Assembly: GCA_021201905.1 (NCBI GenBank)
Contig: JAJQEA010000020.1
Span: 1-35,486, forward strand
Length of the DNA: 35,486 bases
Direction: 5' to 3'
Source of the DNA: Clostridia bacterium
GTDB lineage: Bacteria; Bacillota; Clostridia; Lachnospirales; Lachnospiraceae
The notes beneath the pieces are model-generated. The model did no database searches, was not told the DNA's origin, and saw only the letters and a list, made by a program, of their open reading frames with translations. A program made the translations under genes and the position numbers. Positions 1 through 8,811 of the stretch are shown here, piece by piece; position 1 is the first letter of the stretch, and each line of letters begins with the position of its first letter.

Positions 1-1
1 C

Positions 2-781
2 TATAAAGATGAATGTCTGCCGGAGGAAACAAACCGCCGGATCGTGGACATTATTTCCGATGTGAACTTGGCTTACAGCGAACACGCTCGTAAATATTTA
101 CATGAGTGCGGACTGCCAAAGGAGCGAGTCTATGTGACCGGTTCGCCGATGGCGGAGGTACTGCGTCAGAACCTGCTGGAGGTTGAAAAGTCAGATATTT
201 TGGAAAAATTGGGACTGGAACTACAGAAGTATATTTTACTTTCTGCGCACAGAGAAGAAAACATTGACACAGAGAAGAACTTCCTTTCTTTGTTTACAGC
301 AATTAATAAGATGGCAGAGAAATACGATATGCCGATTCTGTACTCCTGTCATCCACGCAGCCGTAACCGTTTGGCATCATCAGAATTTGGACTGGATAAG
401 CGTGTAATTCAGCATGAGCCGCTGGGATTTCATGACTATAATCATTTACAGATGAACGCTTTTGCGGTGGTTTCTGATTCTGGAACATTACCGGAGGAGA
501 GCAGTTTTTTTACCAGCATAGGACATCCGTTCCCGGCTGTCTGCATTCGGACAAGTACAGAGCGGCCGGAAGCATTGGATAAAGCCTGTTTTGTGCTTGC
601 TGGTATTGATGAAAAATCATTGTTGCAGGCAGTAGATACGGCAGTGGAACTGAATGTAAACGGCGATTATGGTATCCCAGTGCCGGATTATGAGGAGGAA
701 AATGTCAGTACAAAAGTAGTTAAGATTATCCAAAGTTACACAGGGGTGGTAAATAAGATGGTTTGGAGAGTCATTGAATAG
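2..781 (+). CDS. wecB: UDP-N-acetylglucosamine 2-epimerase (non-hydrolysing), 5'-truncated by window edge
   Basis: Reading frame is open from base 2 (YKDECLPEETNRRIVDIISDVNLAYSEHARKYLHECG...). Family-like motifs LLSAHREENID, SCHPRSRNRL and VVSDSGTLPEESSF. Confidence 0.9.
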   Translation, partial: YKDECLPEETNRRIVDIISDVNLAYSEHARKYLHECGLPKERVYVTGSPMAEVLRQNLLEVEKSDILEKLGLELQKYILLSAHREENIDTEKNFLSLFTAINKMAEKYDMPILYSCHPRSRNRLASSEFGLDKRVIQHEPLGFHDYNHLQMNAFAVVSDSGTLPEESSFFTSIGHPFPAVCIRTSTERPEALDKACFVLAGIDEKSLLQAVDTAVELNVNGDYGIPVPDYEEENVSTKVVKIIQSYTGVVNKMVWRVIE

Positions 782-848
782 TCGCGAAGATTATTATTAT
801 TCGGAGGCGTATTCTTAATCTAAAGGCTTAAGCAATATAGGAGGTGCC

Positions 849-1377
849 ATGTACCATATCCACAAATACACATGCCGTTTTCTATTCCTTCTCTCCATAG
901 CTATCATTCTGTATGCCACATTGTATCGTGAGGCTGGGCAGGGAGACATAGAACTCCACCTTTTCTGGACCATAAAACGCGCCTGGAGTGAACATTCCGG
1001 CTATTATTGGTATTTGATTTTAGGAAATATCGTACTGTTTATGCCTTTTGGTTTTTTTTCTAACTGCCATCCTCCAAAAGCTGGACTGGAAGAATGCAGC
1101 CATGGTGGGATTTGGTTTTTCAGCAGCTATCGAGATGTTCCAGGTACTTTTGGATAGAGGGCTGGGCGAGCTGGATGATGTGCTGCATAATACATGGGGG
1201 AGCTTGATGGGGTATTGTGCAGCAGTGATACTGGGATATTTGTTCGGACAGCATAAAGAGCGGTATGACAGAAAGGTGAAAGGAGCCGGTCTGTTTTTTG
1301 GTATGACAATATTAATGTTTACCATACTAATATTATACAACAAGCCTGACTGGGGCGTGCGTTTGTGGAGGCGGTAA
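849..1377 (+). pseudogene. VanZ-like family membrane protein, interrupted by +1 frameshift at a T8 run (~1053)
   Basis: ORF 849-1157 (..LGNIVLFMPFGFF) continues in the next frame as LTAILQKLDWKNAAMVGFGFSAAIEMFQVLLDRGLGELDDVLHNTWGSLMGY. Removing one T from ggTTTTTTTTc restores one protein. SD aggagg upstream. Confidence 0.8.
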
Positions 1378-1427
1378 TCGTTATGTCTGCTAATGGGGCG
1401 CTTATACCCGTCTTACCAAAAAAACAC

Positions 1428-1456
1428 TTGACAAATCCCCCAATAATTATTATGCT
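1428..1456 (+). promoter_or_regulatory. Predicted housekeeping promoter for T-box/valS transcript
   Basis: TTGACA (1428-1433), 17-bp spacer, TATGCT (1451-1456). Confidence 0.6.
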
Positions 1457-1479
1457 TGATAATTATAAATCAAACACAA

Positions 1480-1788
1480 CGGTTATGAAGAAGAGGAGTA
1501 CATCATATAAACCATCAGAGAGGGCGGTCCACTGGCTGAAAGGCGGCCCGGGCAGAGTATGATAGAAGGTAGCTTCTGAACTGGAGCGGTGAAGGATAAA
1601 ACTGAATGACTGGCAGGCGAATGTTTTCGTATTTCTGTCATGTGATGTTTCCTTCTGTGTAGCTGCTTCCGACCGGCCTGCGTTAAAGGCCTAATGAGAC
1701 TGCCGGACATCCGGCAAAACAAAGGTGGTACTGCGGACACTCCGCCCTTTGCCTTCCCTTAACCGGGATTGGCGAAGGGCTTTTTATT
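1480..1788 (+). ncRNA. T-box leader (tRNA-sensing riboswitch) upstream of valS
   Basis: gaggAGTA, cagagaG and TGGCTGAAA stem-I-like elements; T-box sequence aacAAAGGTGGTACTGCG (~1718-1735); terminator hairpin with T-run just after; next gene is valS. Candidate Val specifier GTA at 1569-1571 (tentative). Confidence 0.85.
1745..1788 (+). terminator. T-box-associated intrinsic terminator
   Basis: GCCCTTtgCC...GGcgAAGGGC followed by TTTTTATTTT. Confidence 0.75.
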
Positions 1789-1956
1789 TTCAGGCAAACA
1801 GGGCCTGTCTGCCGGCAACCACGTTTCTGTAATTAACCAAACCGTTAATGAGTCCATTAACAAAATCATTAACAGACCCATTATTAAAACCCATTATTAA
1901 GACCAATTACAAATACCAACTACAAAATCCACCTACAAAAAAAGGAGAACAAAACC

Positions 1957-4596
1957 ATGAAGGAACTGGAGAAAACCTACAACCCGGCGGACATCGAGGA
2001 CCGCCTGTACCAGAAGTGGCTGGACGGAAAGTATTTCCACGCAGAGGTAAACCGCAGTAAGAAACCATTTACCATCGTGATGCCGCCGCCAAATATCACA
2101 GGCCAGCTGCACATGGGCCATGCCCTGGACAATACCATGCAGGACATCCTGATCCGCTATAAGAGGATGCAGGGCTACGAGGCGCTGTGGCAGCCGGGTA
2201 CGGACCATGCCGCCATTGCCACCGAGGTCAAGGTTATTGACAAGCTTAAGAAGGAAGGTGTTGACAAGGCAGACCTGGGACGGGACGGTTTCCTTAAGGA
2301 GTGCTGGAAGTGGAGAGATGAGTACGGCACCAGAATCGTGAATCAGCTTCATAAACTGGGTTCATCTGCTGATTGGGACAGGGAGCGTTTTACCATGGAC
2401 CATGGCTGCTCTGACGCGGTTCTGGAGGTCTTTGTCAAGCTGTACGAGAAAGGCTACATCTATAAAGGGTCCAGAATCATCAACTGGTGTCCTGTATGCC
2501 AGACCTCTATCTCTGATGCAGAGGTGGAGCATGTGGAGCAGAACGGCTTTTTCTGGCACATCAATTATCCCGTAGTGGGAGAACCTGGCCGTTTCGTGGA
2601 GATTGCCACCACCAGGCCGGAGACCATGCTGGGAGACACCGCGGTGGCGGTGAACCCGGAGGACGAGCGCTATCAGGACATCGTGGGCAAGATGCTTAAG
2701 CTGCCTCTGACAGACAGGGAGATCCCTGTGATCGCCGACCCATATGTGGACAAGGAATTTGGAACAGGCTGCGTGAAAATTACCCCAGCCCACGACCCTA
2801 ACGACTTTGAGGTGGGCAAGCGCCACAGCCTGGAAGAAATCATAATCTTAAACGACGATGCCACGGTAAATGTTCCGGGACCGTATTTTGGTATGGACCG
2901 CTATGAGGCCAGGAAGGCCATTGTGGCTGATTTGGAGGCCCAGGGCCTGTTGGTCAAGGTGGTTCCCCACTCCTACAACGTGGGAACCCATGACCGCTGC
3001 AAGACCACGGTGGAGCCCATGGTGAAGCAGCAATGGTTCGTAAAGATGGAGGAAATGGCTAAGCCGGCCATTGAGGCCCTTAAGAACGGAAGCCTTACCT
3101 TTGTTCCTGAGAGCTTCGGAAAGACATATCTCCACTGGCTGGAAGGAATCCGCGATTGGTGCATCTCCAGACAGCTGTGGTGGGGCCACAGGATTCCTGC
3201 CTATTACTGCCGGGACTGTGGAGAAATCGTTGTTTCCAAGGAAGCGCCCCATGCCTGCCCTAAGTGCGGCTGCACTTCATTAAAGCAGGATGAGGATACC
3301 CTGGATACCTGGTTTTCATCCGCCCTCTGGCCCTTCTCCACCCTGGGCTGGCCTGAAAAGACAGAGGATTTGGATTATTTCTATCCCACGGATGTTCTGG
3401 TAACAGGATATGATATCATATTCTTCTGGGTTATCCGTATGGTGTTCTCCGGCCTGGAGCAGACCGGAAAGCTTCCGTTCCACACCGTGCTGATTCACGG
3501 TCTGGTAAGGGACAGCGAGGGCCGCAAGATGAGCAAGTCCCTGGGCAACGGCATCGATCCCCTGGAGGTCATCGACAAGTACGGCGCAGACGCCTTGCGT
3601 ATGACCCTGATTACGGGCAATGCGCCCGGCAATGACATGCGCTTCTACTGGGAGTGTGTGGAGAACAGCCGCAACTTTGCCAACAAGGTCTGGAATGCTT
3701 CCCGGTTCATCATGATGAACATTGAGAAGGCCGGCCAGTCAGGCGAGGTGTCTTTGGACCGCCTTACCATGGCTGATAAATGGATTGTGTCCAAGGTAAA
3801 TACCCTTACCAGGGAAGTGACGGAAAATCTGGATAAATACGAGCTGGGAATCGCCCTTCAGAAGGTTTATGACTTTATTTGGGAAGAATTTTGCGATTGG
3901 TATATTGAAATGGTGAAGCCAAGGCTGTACAATGAAGAGGATGATACAAAGGCGGCCGCCATCTGGACTCTGAAGCATGTGCTGATTCAGGCGCTGAAAC
4001 TGCTTCATCCCTTTATGCCGTTTATATCAGAAGAAATATTCTGCAATCTCCAGGAGGAAGAGGAGTCCATCATGGTATCCCAGTGGCCGGTTTACAGGGA
4101 CGACTGGAGCTTTGCAGAGGAAGAACAGTCCACAGAGACCATCAAGGAGGCCGTGAGGGCCATCCGCGGCGTGCGTTCCTCCATGAACGTTCCTCCCAGC
4201 AAGAAGGCAACTGTTTATGTGGTATCGGAGGACGCAGGGCTGCTGCGGATATTTGAGCACAGCAAAAGCTTCTTTGCCGCTTTGGGCTATGCGGGCGAGG
4301 TGATTCTCCAGGAGAATAAGGAAGGAATTGCAGACGATGCTGTATCCGCAGTGATTCACAAGGCAGTGATTTATATGCCATTTGCAGATCTGGTGGATAT
4401 CGAGAAGGAGATAGAGCGGTTAAAGGGCGAAGAAAAACGTCTGGCAGGAGAGCTGGCCCGTTCCAGAGGCATGCTGGGCAATGAGAAGTTTGTAAGCAGG
4501 GCGCCCGAAGCAAAGATCACCGAGGAACGCGCAAAGCTTGAAAAATATGAGCAGATGATGGAGCAGGTGAAGATACGTCTGGCACAGCTTCAGTGA
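1957..4596 (+). CDS. valS: Valyl-tRNA synthetase
   Basis: 879 aa; [18 protein letters not shown] (HIGH) and [14 protein letters not shown] (KMSKS) motifs, C-terminal coiled coil; SD aaaaggag upstream. Confidence 0.97.
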   Translation: MKELEKTYNPADIEDRLYQKWLDGKYFHAEVNRSKKPFTIVMPPPNITGQLHMGHALDNTMQDILIRYKRMQGYEALWQPGTDHAAIATEVKVIDKLKKEGVDKADLGRDGFLKECWKWRDEYGTRIVNQLHKLGSSADWDRERFTMDHGCSDAVLEVFVKLYEKGYIYKGSRIINWCPVCQTSISDAEVEHVEQNGFFWHINYPVVGEPGRFVEIATTRPETMLGDTAVAVNPEDERYQDIVGKMLKLPLTDREIPVIADPYVDKEFGTGCVKITPAHDPNDFEVGKRHSLEEIIILNDDATVNVPGPYFGMDRYEARKAIVADLEAQGLLVKVVPHSYNVGTHDRCKTTVEPMVKQQWFVKMEEMAKPAIEALKNGSLTFVPESFGKTYLHWLEGIRDWCISRQLWWGHRIPAYYCRDCGEIVVSKEAPHACPKCGCTSLKQDEDTLDTWFSSALWPFSTLGWPEKTEDLDYFYPTDVLVTGYDIIFFWVIRMVFSGLEQTGKLPFHTVLIHGLVRDSEGRKMSKSLGNGIDPLEVIDKYGADALRMTLITGNAPGNDMRFYWECVENSRNFANKVWNASRFIMMNIEKAGQSGEVSLDRLTMADKWIVSKVNTLTREVTENLDKYELGIALQKVYDFIWEEFCDWYIEMVKPRLYNEEDDTKAAAIWTLKHVLIQALKLLHPFMPFISEEIFCNLQEEEESIMVSQWPVYRDDWSFAEEEQSTETIKEAVRAIRGVRSSMNVPPSKKATVYVVSEDAGLLRIFEHSKSFFAALGYAGEVILQENKEGIADDAVSAVIHKAVIYMPFADLVDIEKEIERLKGEEKRLAGELARSRGMLGNEKFVSRAPEAKITEERAKLEKYEQMMEQVKIRLAQLQ

Positions 4597-4662
4597 TGAA
4601 CCCGGAGAAAGATTAGAGCAGTGGGGGCAGGTGGAAAGCCAGATACACCGGAGTAAACCGTA

Positions 4663-4699
4663 TACACCGCGGCGGGCCAGCTACACCGCGGCGGGCCAG
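4663..4699 (+). repeat. Two tandem copies of tacaccgcggcgggccag
   Basis: 4663-4680 and 4682-4699 are identical 18-mers. Partial copies (ccagatacaccgg, ccagatacagg) flank them. Confidence 0.8.
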
Positions 4700-4727
4700 A
4701 TACAGGAATAGAGAGGGAGAGCATAGC

Positions 4728-5939
4728 ATGAATCAGTCATCAGGAAATAAGCCGGTTATCCATGTCAGGATGTTCGGCGGTTTCACCATCACAATGGATG
4801 AAAAGGCCATGAGCGACAGCGACAACCGGTCCAGGAAAGCCTGGAGCCTGCTGAGCTATCTGATTATTAAGCGCAGGGGAGATGTGAGCATTAATGAGTT
4901 GTTTCATGCCATCTGGCAGGACGGTATTCAGGATAATCCGTATGGCGCCCTTAAAACCCTGGTTTTCCGGGTAAGGAAGATGCTGGAGGCATCGGGTTTC
5001 CCGTCCCAGGATTTGATTCTGAGCCAGAAGGGGGCCTATATGTGGAATCCGGCCTGGGAAACGGAAGTGGATACAGACCGGTTTGAGAGTCTGTGCCGGC
5101 GAATCCTGGACCCGGAGGGGGACGGGAAGAATCAGTGGGATGCCTGCCTGGAGGCATTTGAACTGTACAAGGGCATTTTCCTGCCAAAATCAGCCGAGGA
5201 GACCTGGGTAGGCTCCATGGCGGCCTATTACCACACATTATATCAGAAGCTGGTGGTTTATATGGCGGAGAAGCTGATTCAGGATGAGGATTACGGCCAG
5301 GTGGAGGAAATCTGCCAAGGGGCCATCGCCATTGACCGGTTTGTGGAGGATTTCCACTATTACTGGATTTATGCGGCCTTTGGACAGGGAGAACAGGAGA
5401 CTGCCCTGAAGCGGTATAAGGATACCACGAATATGTTTTACCGTGAACGCCTGATGACCCCCTCTGAACATTTCAAGGAATTATACAAGGTCATCAGCAG
5501 CAGCGAACAGGAGATCGTGACGGACCTGGATGAGATCCGGGAAAATCTGGACACGGGTGCCGCCGGAGAGGGACATGGTGCATACCAGTGCGAATACGCG
5601 GTGTTCAAGCGTCTGGTACAGCTGGAGCGCAGAGGCGTGGAGCGCAGCGGTGATTCCGTGTACCTGTGTCTTTTGACGGTGGGAGACAGGAAGGGACGCA
5701 CCCTGAAGCCGGAAATCCAGGCAAGGGCCATGGAACGCCTGAGGGGTTCCATCCAGAAATCCCTTCGATCCAGCGACGTATACGCCCGTTACAGTGTCAG
5801 CCAGTTCATCCTGCTGCTGTCTTCCGCCACCTTTGAGAACAGCGAGATGGTCATGAACCGGATTCTGTCCGCGTTCAATAAATCCTACGTGCGCAAGGAT
5901 GTGGCGGTAAATTACAGCCTTGACGTGCTGAAGCCCTGA
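4728..5939 (+). CDS. BTAD/SARP-type transcriptional regulator (OmpR-like wHTH + BTAD) with C-terminal degenerate GGDEF-like region
   Basis: N-terminus VRMFGGFTITMDEKAMSDSDNRSRKAWSLLSYLI plus alpha-helical BTAD region (FELYKGIFLPKSAEETWV..). C-terminus LRSSDVYARYSVSQFILLLSSA resembles ..D.vaRyGGDEFvvlL.. with the GGDEF signature lost. Confidence 0.8.
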   Translation: MNQSSGNKPVIHVRMFGGFTITMDEKAMSDSDNRSRKAWSLLSYLIIKRRGDVSINELFHAIWQDGIQDNPYGALKTLVFRVRKMLEASGFPSQDLILSQKGAYMWNPAWETEVDTDRFESLCRRILDPEGDGKNQWDACLEAFELYKGIFLPKSAEETWVGSMAAYYHTLYQKLVVYMAEKLIQDEDYGQVEEICQGAIAIDRFVEDFHYYWIYAAFGQGEQETALKRYKDTTNMFYRERLMTPSEHFKELYKVISSSEQEIVTDLDEIRENLDTGAAGEGHGAYQCEYAVFKRLVQLERRGVERSGDSVYLCLLTVGDRKGRTLKPEIQARAMERLRGSIQKSLRSSDVYARYSVSQFILLLSSATFENSEMVMNRILSAFNKSYVRKDVAVNYSLDVLKP

Positions 5940-6023
5940 ATATCAGAGATATCAGAGGTTTCCGGACAGTAAGGCGTCTGTTCATAACAGATGCACATTC
6001 ATTACATACAGCGAGGTCAGACT

Positions 6024-6944
6024 ATGAAGATAAAAAATGCGCTTTTGCTGCCGCTTACAGCCTCCATATGGGGGGGTGGCCTTTGTGGCGCAGAGCGTTG
6101 GAATGGATTATGTGGGCCCTTATACATTTAACTGCGTCAGATGCCTCATGGGCGGTGTCGTGCTTCTTCCCTGCATATGGTTTTTTGACAGGAAAAATAA
6201 AAGGAAGGAACAGGCTCCGGTCATACCCGGAGCCAGAAAGACACTGGTGACAGGGGGAATCTGCTGCGGCGTGGCCCTTTGCCTGGCCAGCAATTTCCAG
6301 CAGTTTGGAATCCAGTACACCACAGTGGGAAAGGCTGGATTCATAACCGCCTGCTACATTGTCATTGTCCCTGTACTGGGGCTTTTATTAGGTAAGAAAT
6401 GCAGTCCTGTGGTTGCTGGGGCAGTGGTTCTGTCCCTGGCGGGCCTGTACATGCTGTGCATGAGCGGCGGGGAGCTGTCGGTGAACAAAGGGGACCTTCT
6501 CATGCTGGTATGCGCGTTTCTGTTTGCGGTGCATATCATGGTTATTGACTTCTTTTCCCCTGTTGTGGATGGGGTAAAGATGTCCTGTATCCAGTTTTTT
6601 TGTCAGCGGTATCCTTTCAGGAGCAGCCATGCTGGTTTATGAAACACCTGAGATGAGCCAAATTTTGGCCGCGTGGGCGCCTGTGCTCTACGCCGGCATC
6701 ATGTCCTGCGGCGTGGCCTATACCCTGCAGATTGTGGGCCAAAAAGGGGATGAATCCAACAGTGGCCTCCCTGATTCTGAGCCTGGAATCCAGTATTTCC
6801 GTTCTGGCCGGATGGGTGATTTTAGGACAGAGGCTTTCGTCCAGGGAAGTATTGGGCTGCGTCCTCATGTTTGGCGCCATCATACTGGCGCAGATTCCTG
6901 TGGGACGCCGCAGGGAGGCTTCCCTGAATGCAGAGGGAAACTAG
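6024..6944 (+). pseudogene. DMT/EamA-family transporter, disrupted by three +1 frameshifts
   Basis: Pieces MKIKNALLLPLTASIWG / VAFVAQSVGMDYVGPYTFNCVRCLMGG..DGVKMSCIQF / FVSGILSGAAMLVYETPEMSQILAAWAPVLYAGIMSCGVAYTLQIVGQK / GMNPTVASLILSLESSISVLAGWVILGQ lie in three successive frames, joined at G7, T7 and A5G4 runs. Confidence 0.85.
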
Positions 6945-6960
6945 TGCCCCATCCGGCCAG

Positions 6961-7086
6961 AAACCGCACTTCCAGCACTGCCTATTTTGCCATCTGCCGC
7001 GTTGTCGTCAGTCAGCGGAGGACCCACTCCGCTTCCTTCCTCCGCCTTGCAGGCTGACAAAATATTCAGCACTGGCAGTACGGTTT
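6961..7086. repeat. Long imperfect palindromic intergenic element / RNA hairpin
   Basis: Outer arms aaaccgcacttccagcactgcctattttg and caaaatattcagcactggcagtacggttt; inner GTCAG/CTGAC (7007-7011/7054-7058) and exact GCGGAGGA/TCCTCCGC (7015-7022/7038-7045). Confidence 0.65.
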
Positions 7087-7226
7087 CCGACTGGATGGAG
7101 CACTAGAAGGCACATACAGATGGCATCCAATATCACAGAAACCGGCAAAGGGAATTCCTGTCACATCCTGACGAAGGGCGGCGAGAATATCCGGTTGCCA
7201 ATTGAATCAAATTAGGTTAAGATTAT

Positions 7227-7253
7227 AAAAGCCTGTCCGGCAGACAGGCTTTT
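7227..7253 (+). terminator. Intrinsic terminator
   Basis: AAAAGCCTGTC-cggca-GACAGGCTTTT. Confidence 0.75.
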
Positions 7254-7274
7254 AAGAAAGAATGGATTTTAGTT

Positions 7275-8639
7275 ATGGGACAAGCAGAGGAGTATTTGGA
7301 CCGCATTCCCATGTGGACCAGGAAAAAGAATTCATTGGAGGATGTCAGGCGGTTTCTGGATTATCTGGGAAATCCCGACAGGGACAGGCCGGCGATTCAT
7401 GTGGCAGGGACCAACGGCAAGGGGTCTGTGTGCGCATTCCTCACCTCTATGTTAGGGGAGGCCGGCTACAGCACCGGTACCTTCATCTCGCCTCATTTGG
7501 TGGAGGTGCGTGAACGTTTCCTGATTAATGGAAGGATGGTGGACCAGGAAAGCTTTGAGGGGGCTTTTGAGACTGTCCTCGAGGCCAGCAGGACGCTGGC
7601 GGACCAGGGACTCTGCCATCCCACTTTTTTTGAATTCCTGTTTTATATGGCCATGGTTCTGTTCAGAATGCATGATGTGGATGTGATGATTCTGGAAACC
7701 GGTATGGGCGGCAGGCTGGATACCACCAATGTGCTGGAACGGCCGGCGGCCTGTGTGATTACCTCCATCAGCATGGACCATACCAAGTACCTGGGCGATA
7801 CCCTGGCCAAGATTACAGGGGAAAAGGCCGGTATCATCAAGACCGGCGTTCCGCTTATTTTTGACGACGGACAGCCGGAGGTATCCACCATACTGGAGGG
7901 CTTTGCCTTCCGCAAGGGGGCGGCCAGATATCCGGTGGGACGGGATGATTTTCATGTGGAGGAGATAGGCGAAAAGGGCCTGTCCATCAGCGCCAGGATG
8001 AAGGACGGCAGATGTCTGGAGCTGGAGATTCCCTTTGAAGCCTTTTACCAGGCGGAGAACGCCATGCTGGCTGTGCGCACCCTGGACGTCCTGCGCCACC
8101 CCGGAGAGTGTCCCAGGACAGGATGCCGGATGCCGGGCCACGGTCCCTGCATCTGTCCGGACGGAATGGAATGGGGAATAACGGATCAGCACATTGTAAG
8201 GGGCCTTAAGAATACATTCTGGCCCGGCCGCATGAAGCAGGTGAGGCCGGGAATCTATCTGGACGGCGCCCATAATCCGGGAGGTATCGAGGCTTTCATA
8301 CAGACAGCCGGGGAAATCTCGGACAGACAGGGAAAGAAGCCGTGGCTGCTGTTTGCGGCTGTTTCGGACAAGGATTATGAGCGTATGGCAGAGCAGCTGT
8401 GCAGGGAAATGATTTGGGAGGCAGTGGGCGTGGTCCATATGAACAGTGACAGAGGACTGGCGGCCGAGGAGCTGGCCAGGGTATTTAGAACCTATACGTC
8501 CAGGCCTGTTTACTCATACGGGGACACCAGGAGCGCGGTTTGGGACATGGCGGAGAAAAGCCGGGAAGGACTGCTGTTCTGTGCCGGTTCCCTGTATCTC
8601 ATAGGCGAGATTAAGGCTGTACTGGAGCAGAAGACCTGA
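7275..8639 (+). CDS. folC: Bifunctional folylpolyglutamate synthase/dihydrofolate synthase (annotated start uncertain; may begin at 7262 if a G is over-called at 7277-7279)
   Basis: HVAGTNGKGSVCAFL, ILETGMGGRLDTTN, SMDHTKYLGDTLAKITGEKAGIIK, YLDGAHNPGGIEAF motifs. Confidence 0.93.
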   Translation: MGQAEEYLDRIPMWTRKKNSLEDVRRFLDYLGNPDRDRPAIHVAGTNGKGSVCAFLTSMLGEAGYSTGTFISPHLVEVRERFLINGRMVDQESFEGAFETVLEASRTLADQGLCHPTFFEFLFYMAMVLFRMHDVDVMILETGMGGRLDTTNVLERPAACVITSISMDHTKYLGDTLAKITGEKAGIIKTGVPLIFDDGQPEVSTILEGFAFRKGAARYPVGRDDFHVEEIGEKGLSISARMKDGRCLELEIPFEAFYQAENAMLAVRTLDVLRHPGECPRTGCRMPGHGPCICPDGMEWGITDQHIVRGLKNTFWPGRMKQVRPGIYLDGAHNPGGIEAFIQTAGEISDRQGKKPWLLFAAVSDKDYERMAEQLCREMIWEAVGVVHMNSDRGLAAEELARVFRTYTSRPVYSYGDTRSAVWDMAEKSREGLLFCAGSLYLIGEIKAVLEQKT

Positions 8640-8664
8640 GCAGTCTTAGATAGGAGTGATATAC

Positions 8665-8811
8665 ATGATTGATTTTGAAGAGGAGATTGAGCGTTTTAAA
8701 CCAAGCCTGGATGTGGAAGAGGTGGAGGACGCCATTGTTAAAAGTGATTTGACGGATATGACGGACATCATGATGGAACTGATAAAAGAAAGAGGCGAGC
8801 GGGACCTGTGA
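8665..8811 (+). CDS. Small acidic protein of unknown function (48 aa)
   Basis: ATG with upstream taggag SD; MIDFEEEIERFKPSLDVEEVEDAIVKSDLTDMTDIMMELIKERGERDL. Stop overlaps the GTG start of the downstream TPR gene (ctGTGA). Confidence 0.7.
   Translation: MIDFEEEIERFKPSLDVEEVEDAIVKSDLTDMTDIMMELIKERGERDL

Noticed and set aside
1365-1740. Short ORFs inside the T-box leader (both strands)
   Set aside because: They overlap a structured RNA leader; no SD or recognisable protein features.
1848-2060. 70-aa ORF in the valS leader (possible leader peptide)
   Set aside because: No SD, overlaps valS out of frame, and the first half is the low-complexity spacer; the T-box already explains valS control.
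4663-4699. CRISPR-like repeat
   Set aside because: Only two directly adjacent copies without unique spacers, and no cas genes in the window.
6928-7215. 95-aa ORF downstream of the EamA pseudogene
   Set aside because: Overlaps the EamA 3' end in another frame and runs through the long palindrome; no SD or family features.
7452-8438. 328-aa minus-strand ORF opposite folC
   Set aside because: Antisense to confident FolC; low-plausibility protein rich in His/Gln/Arg; no supporting start context.
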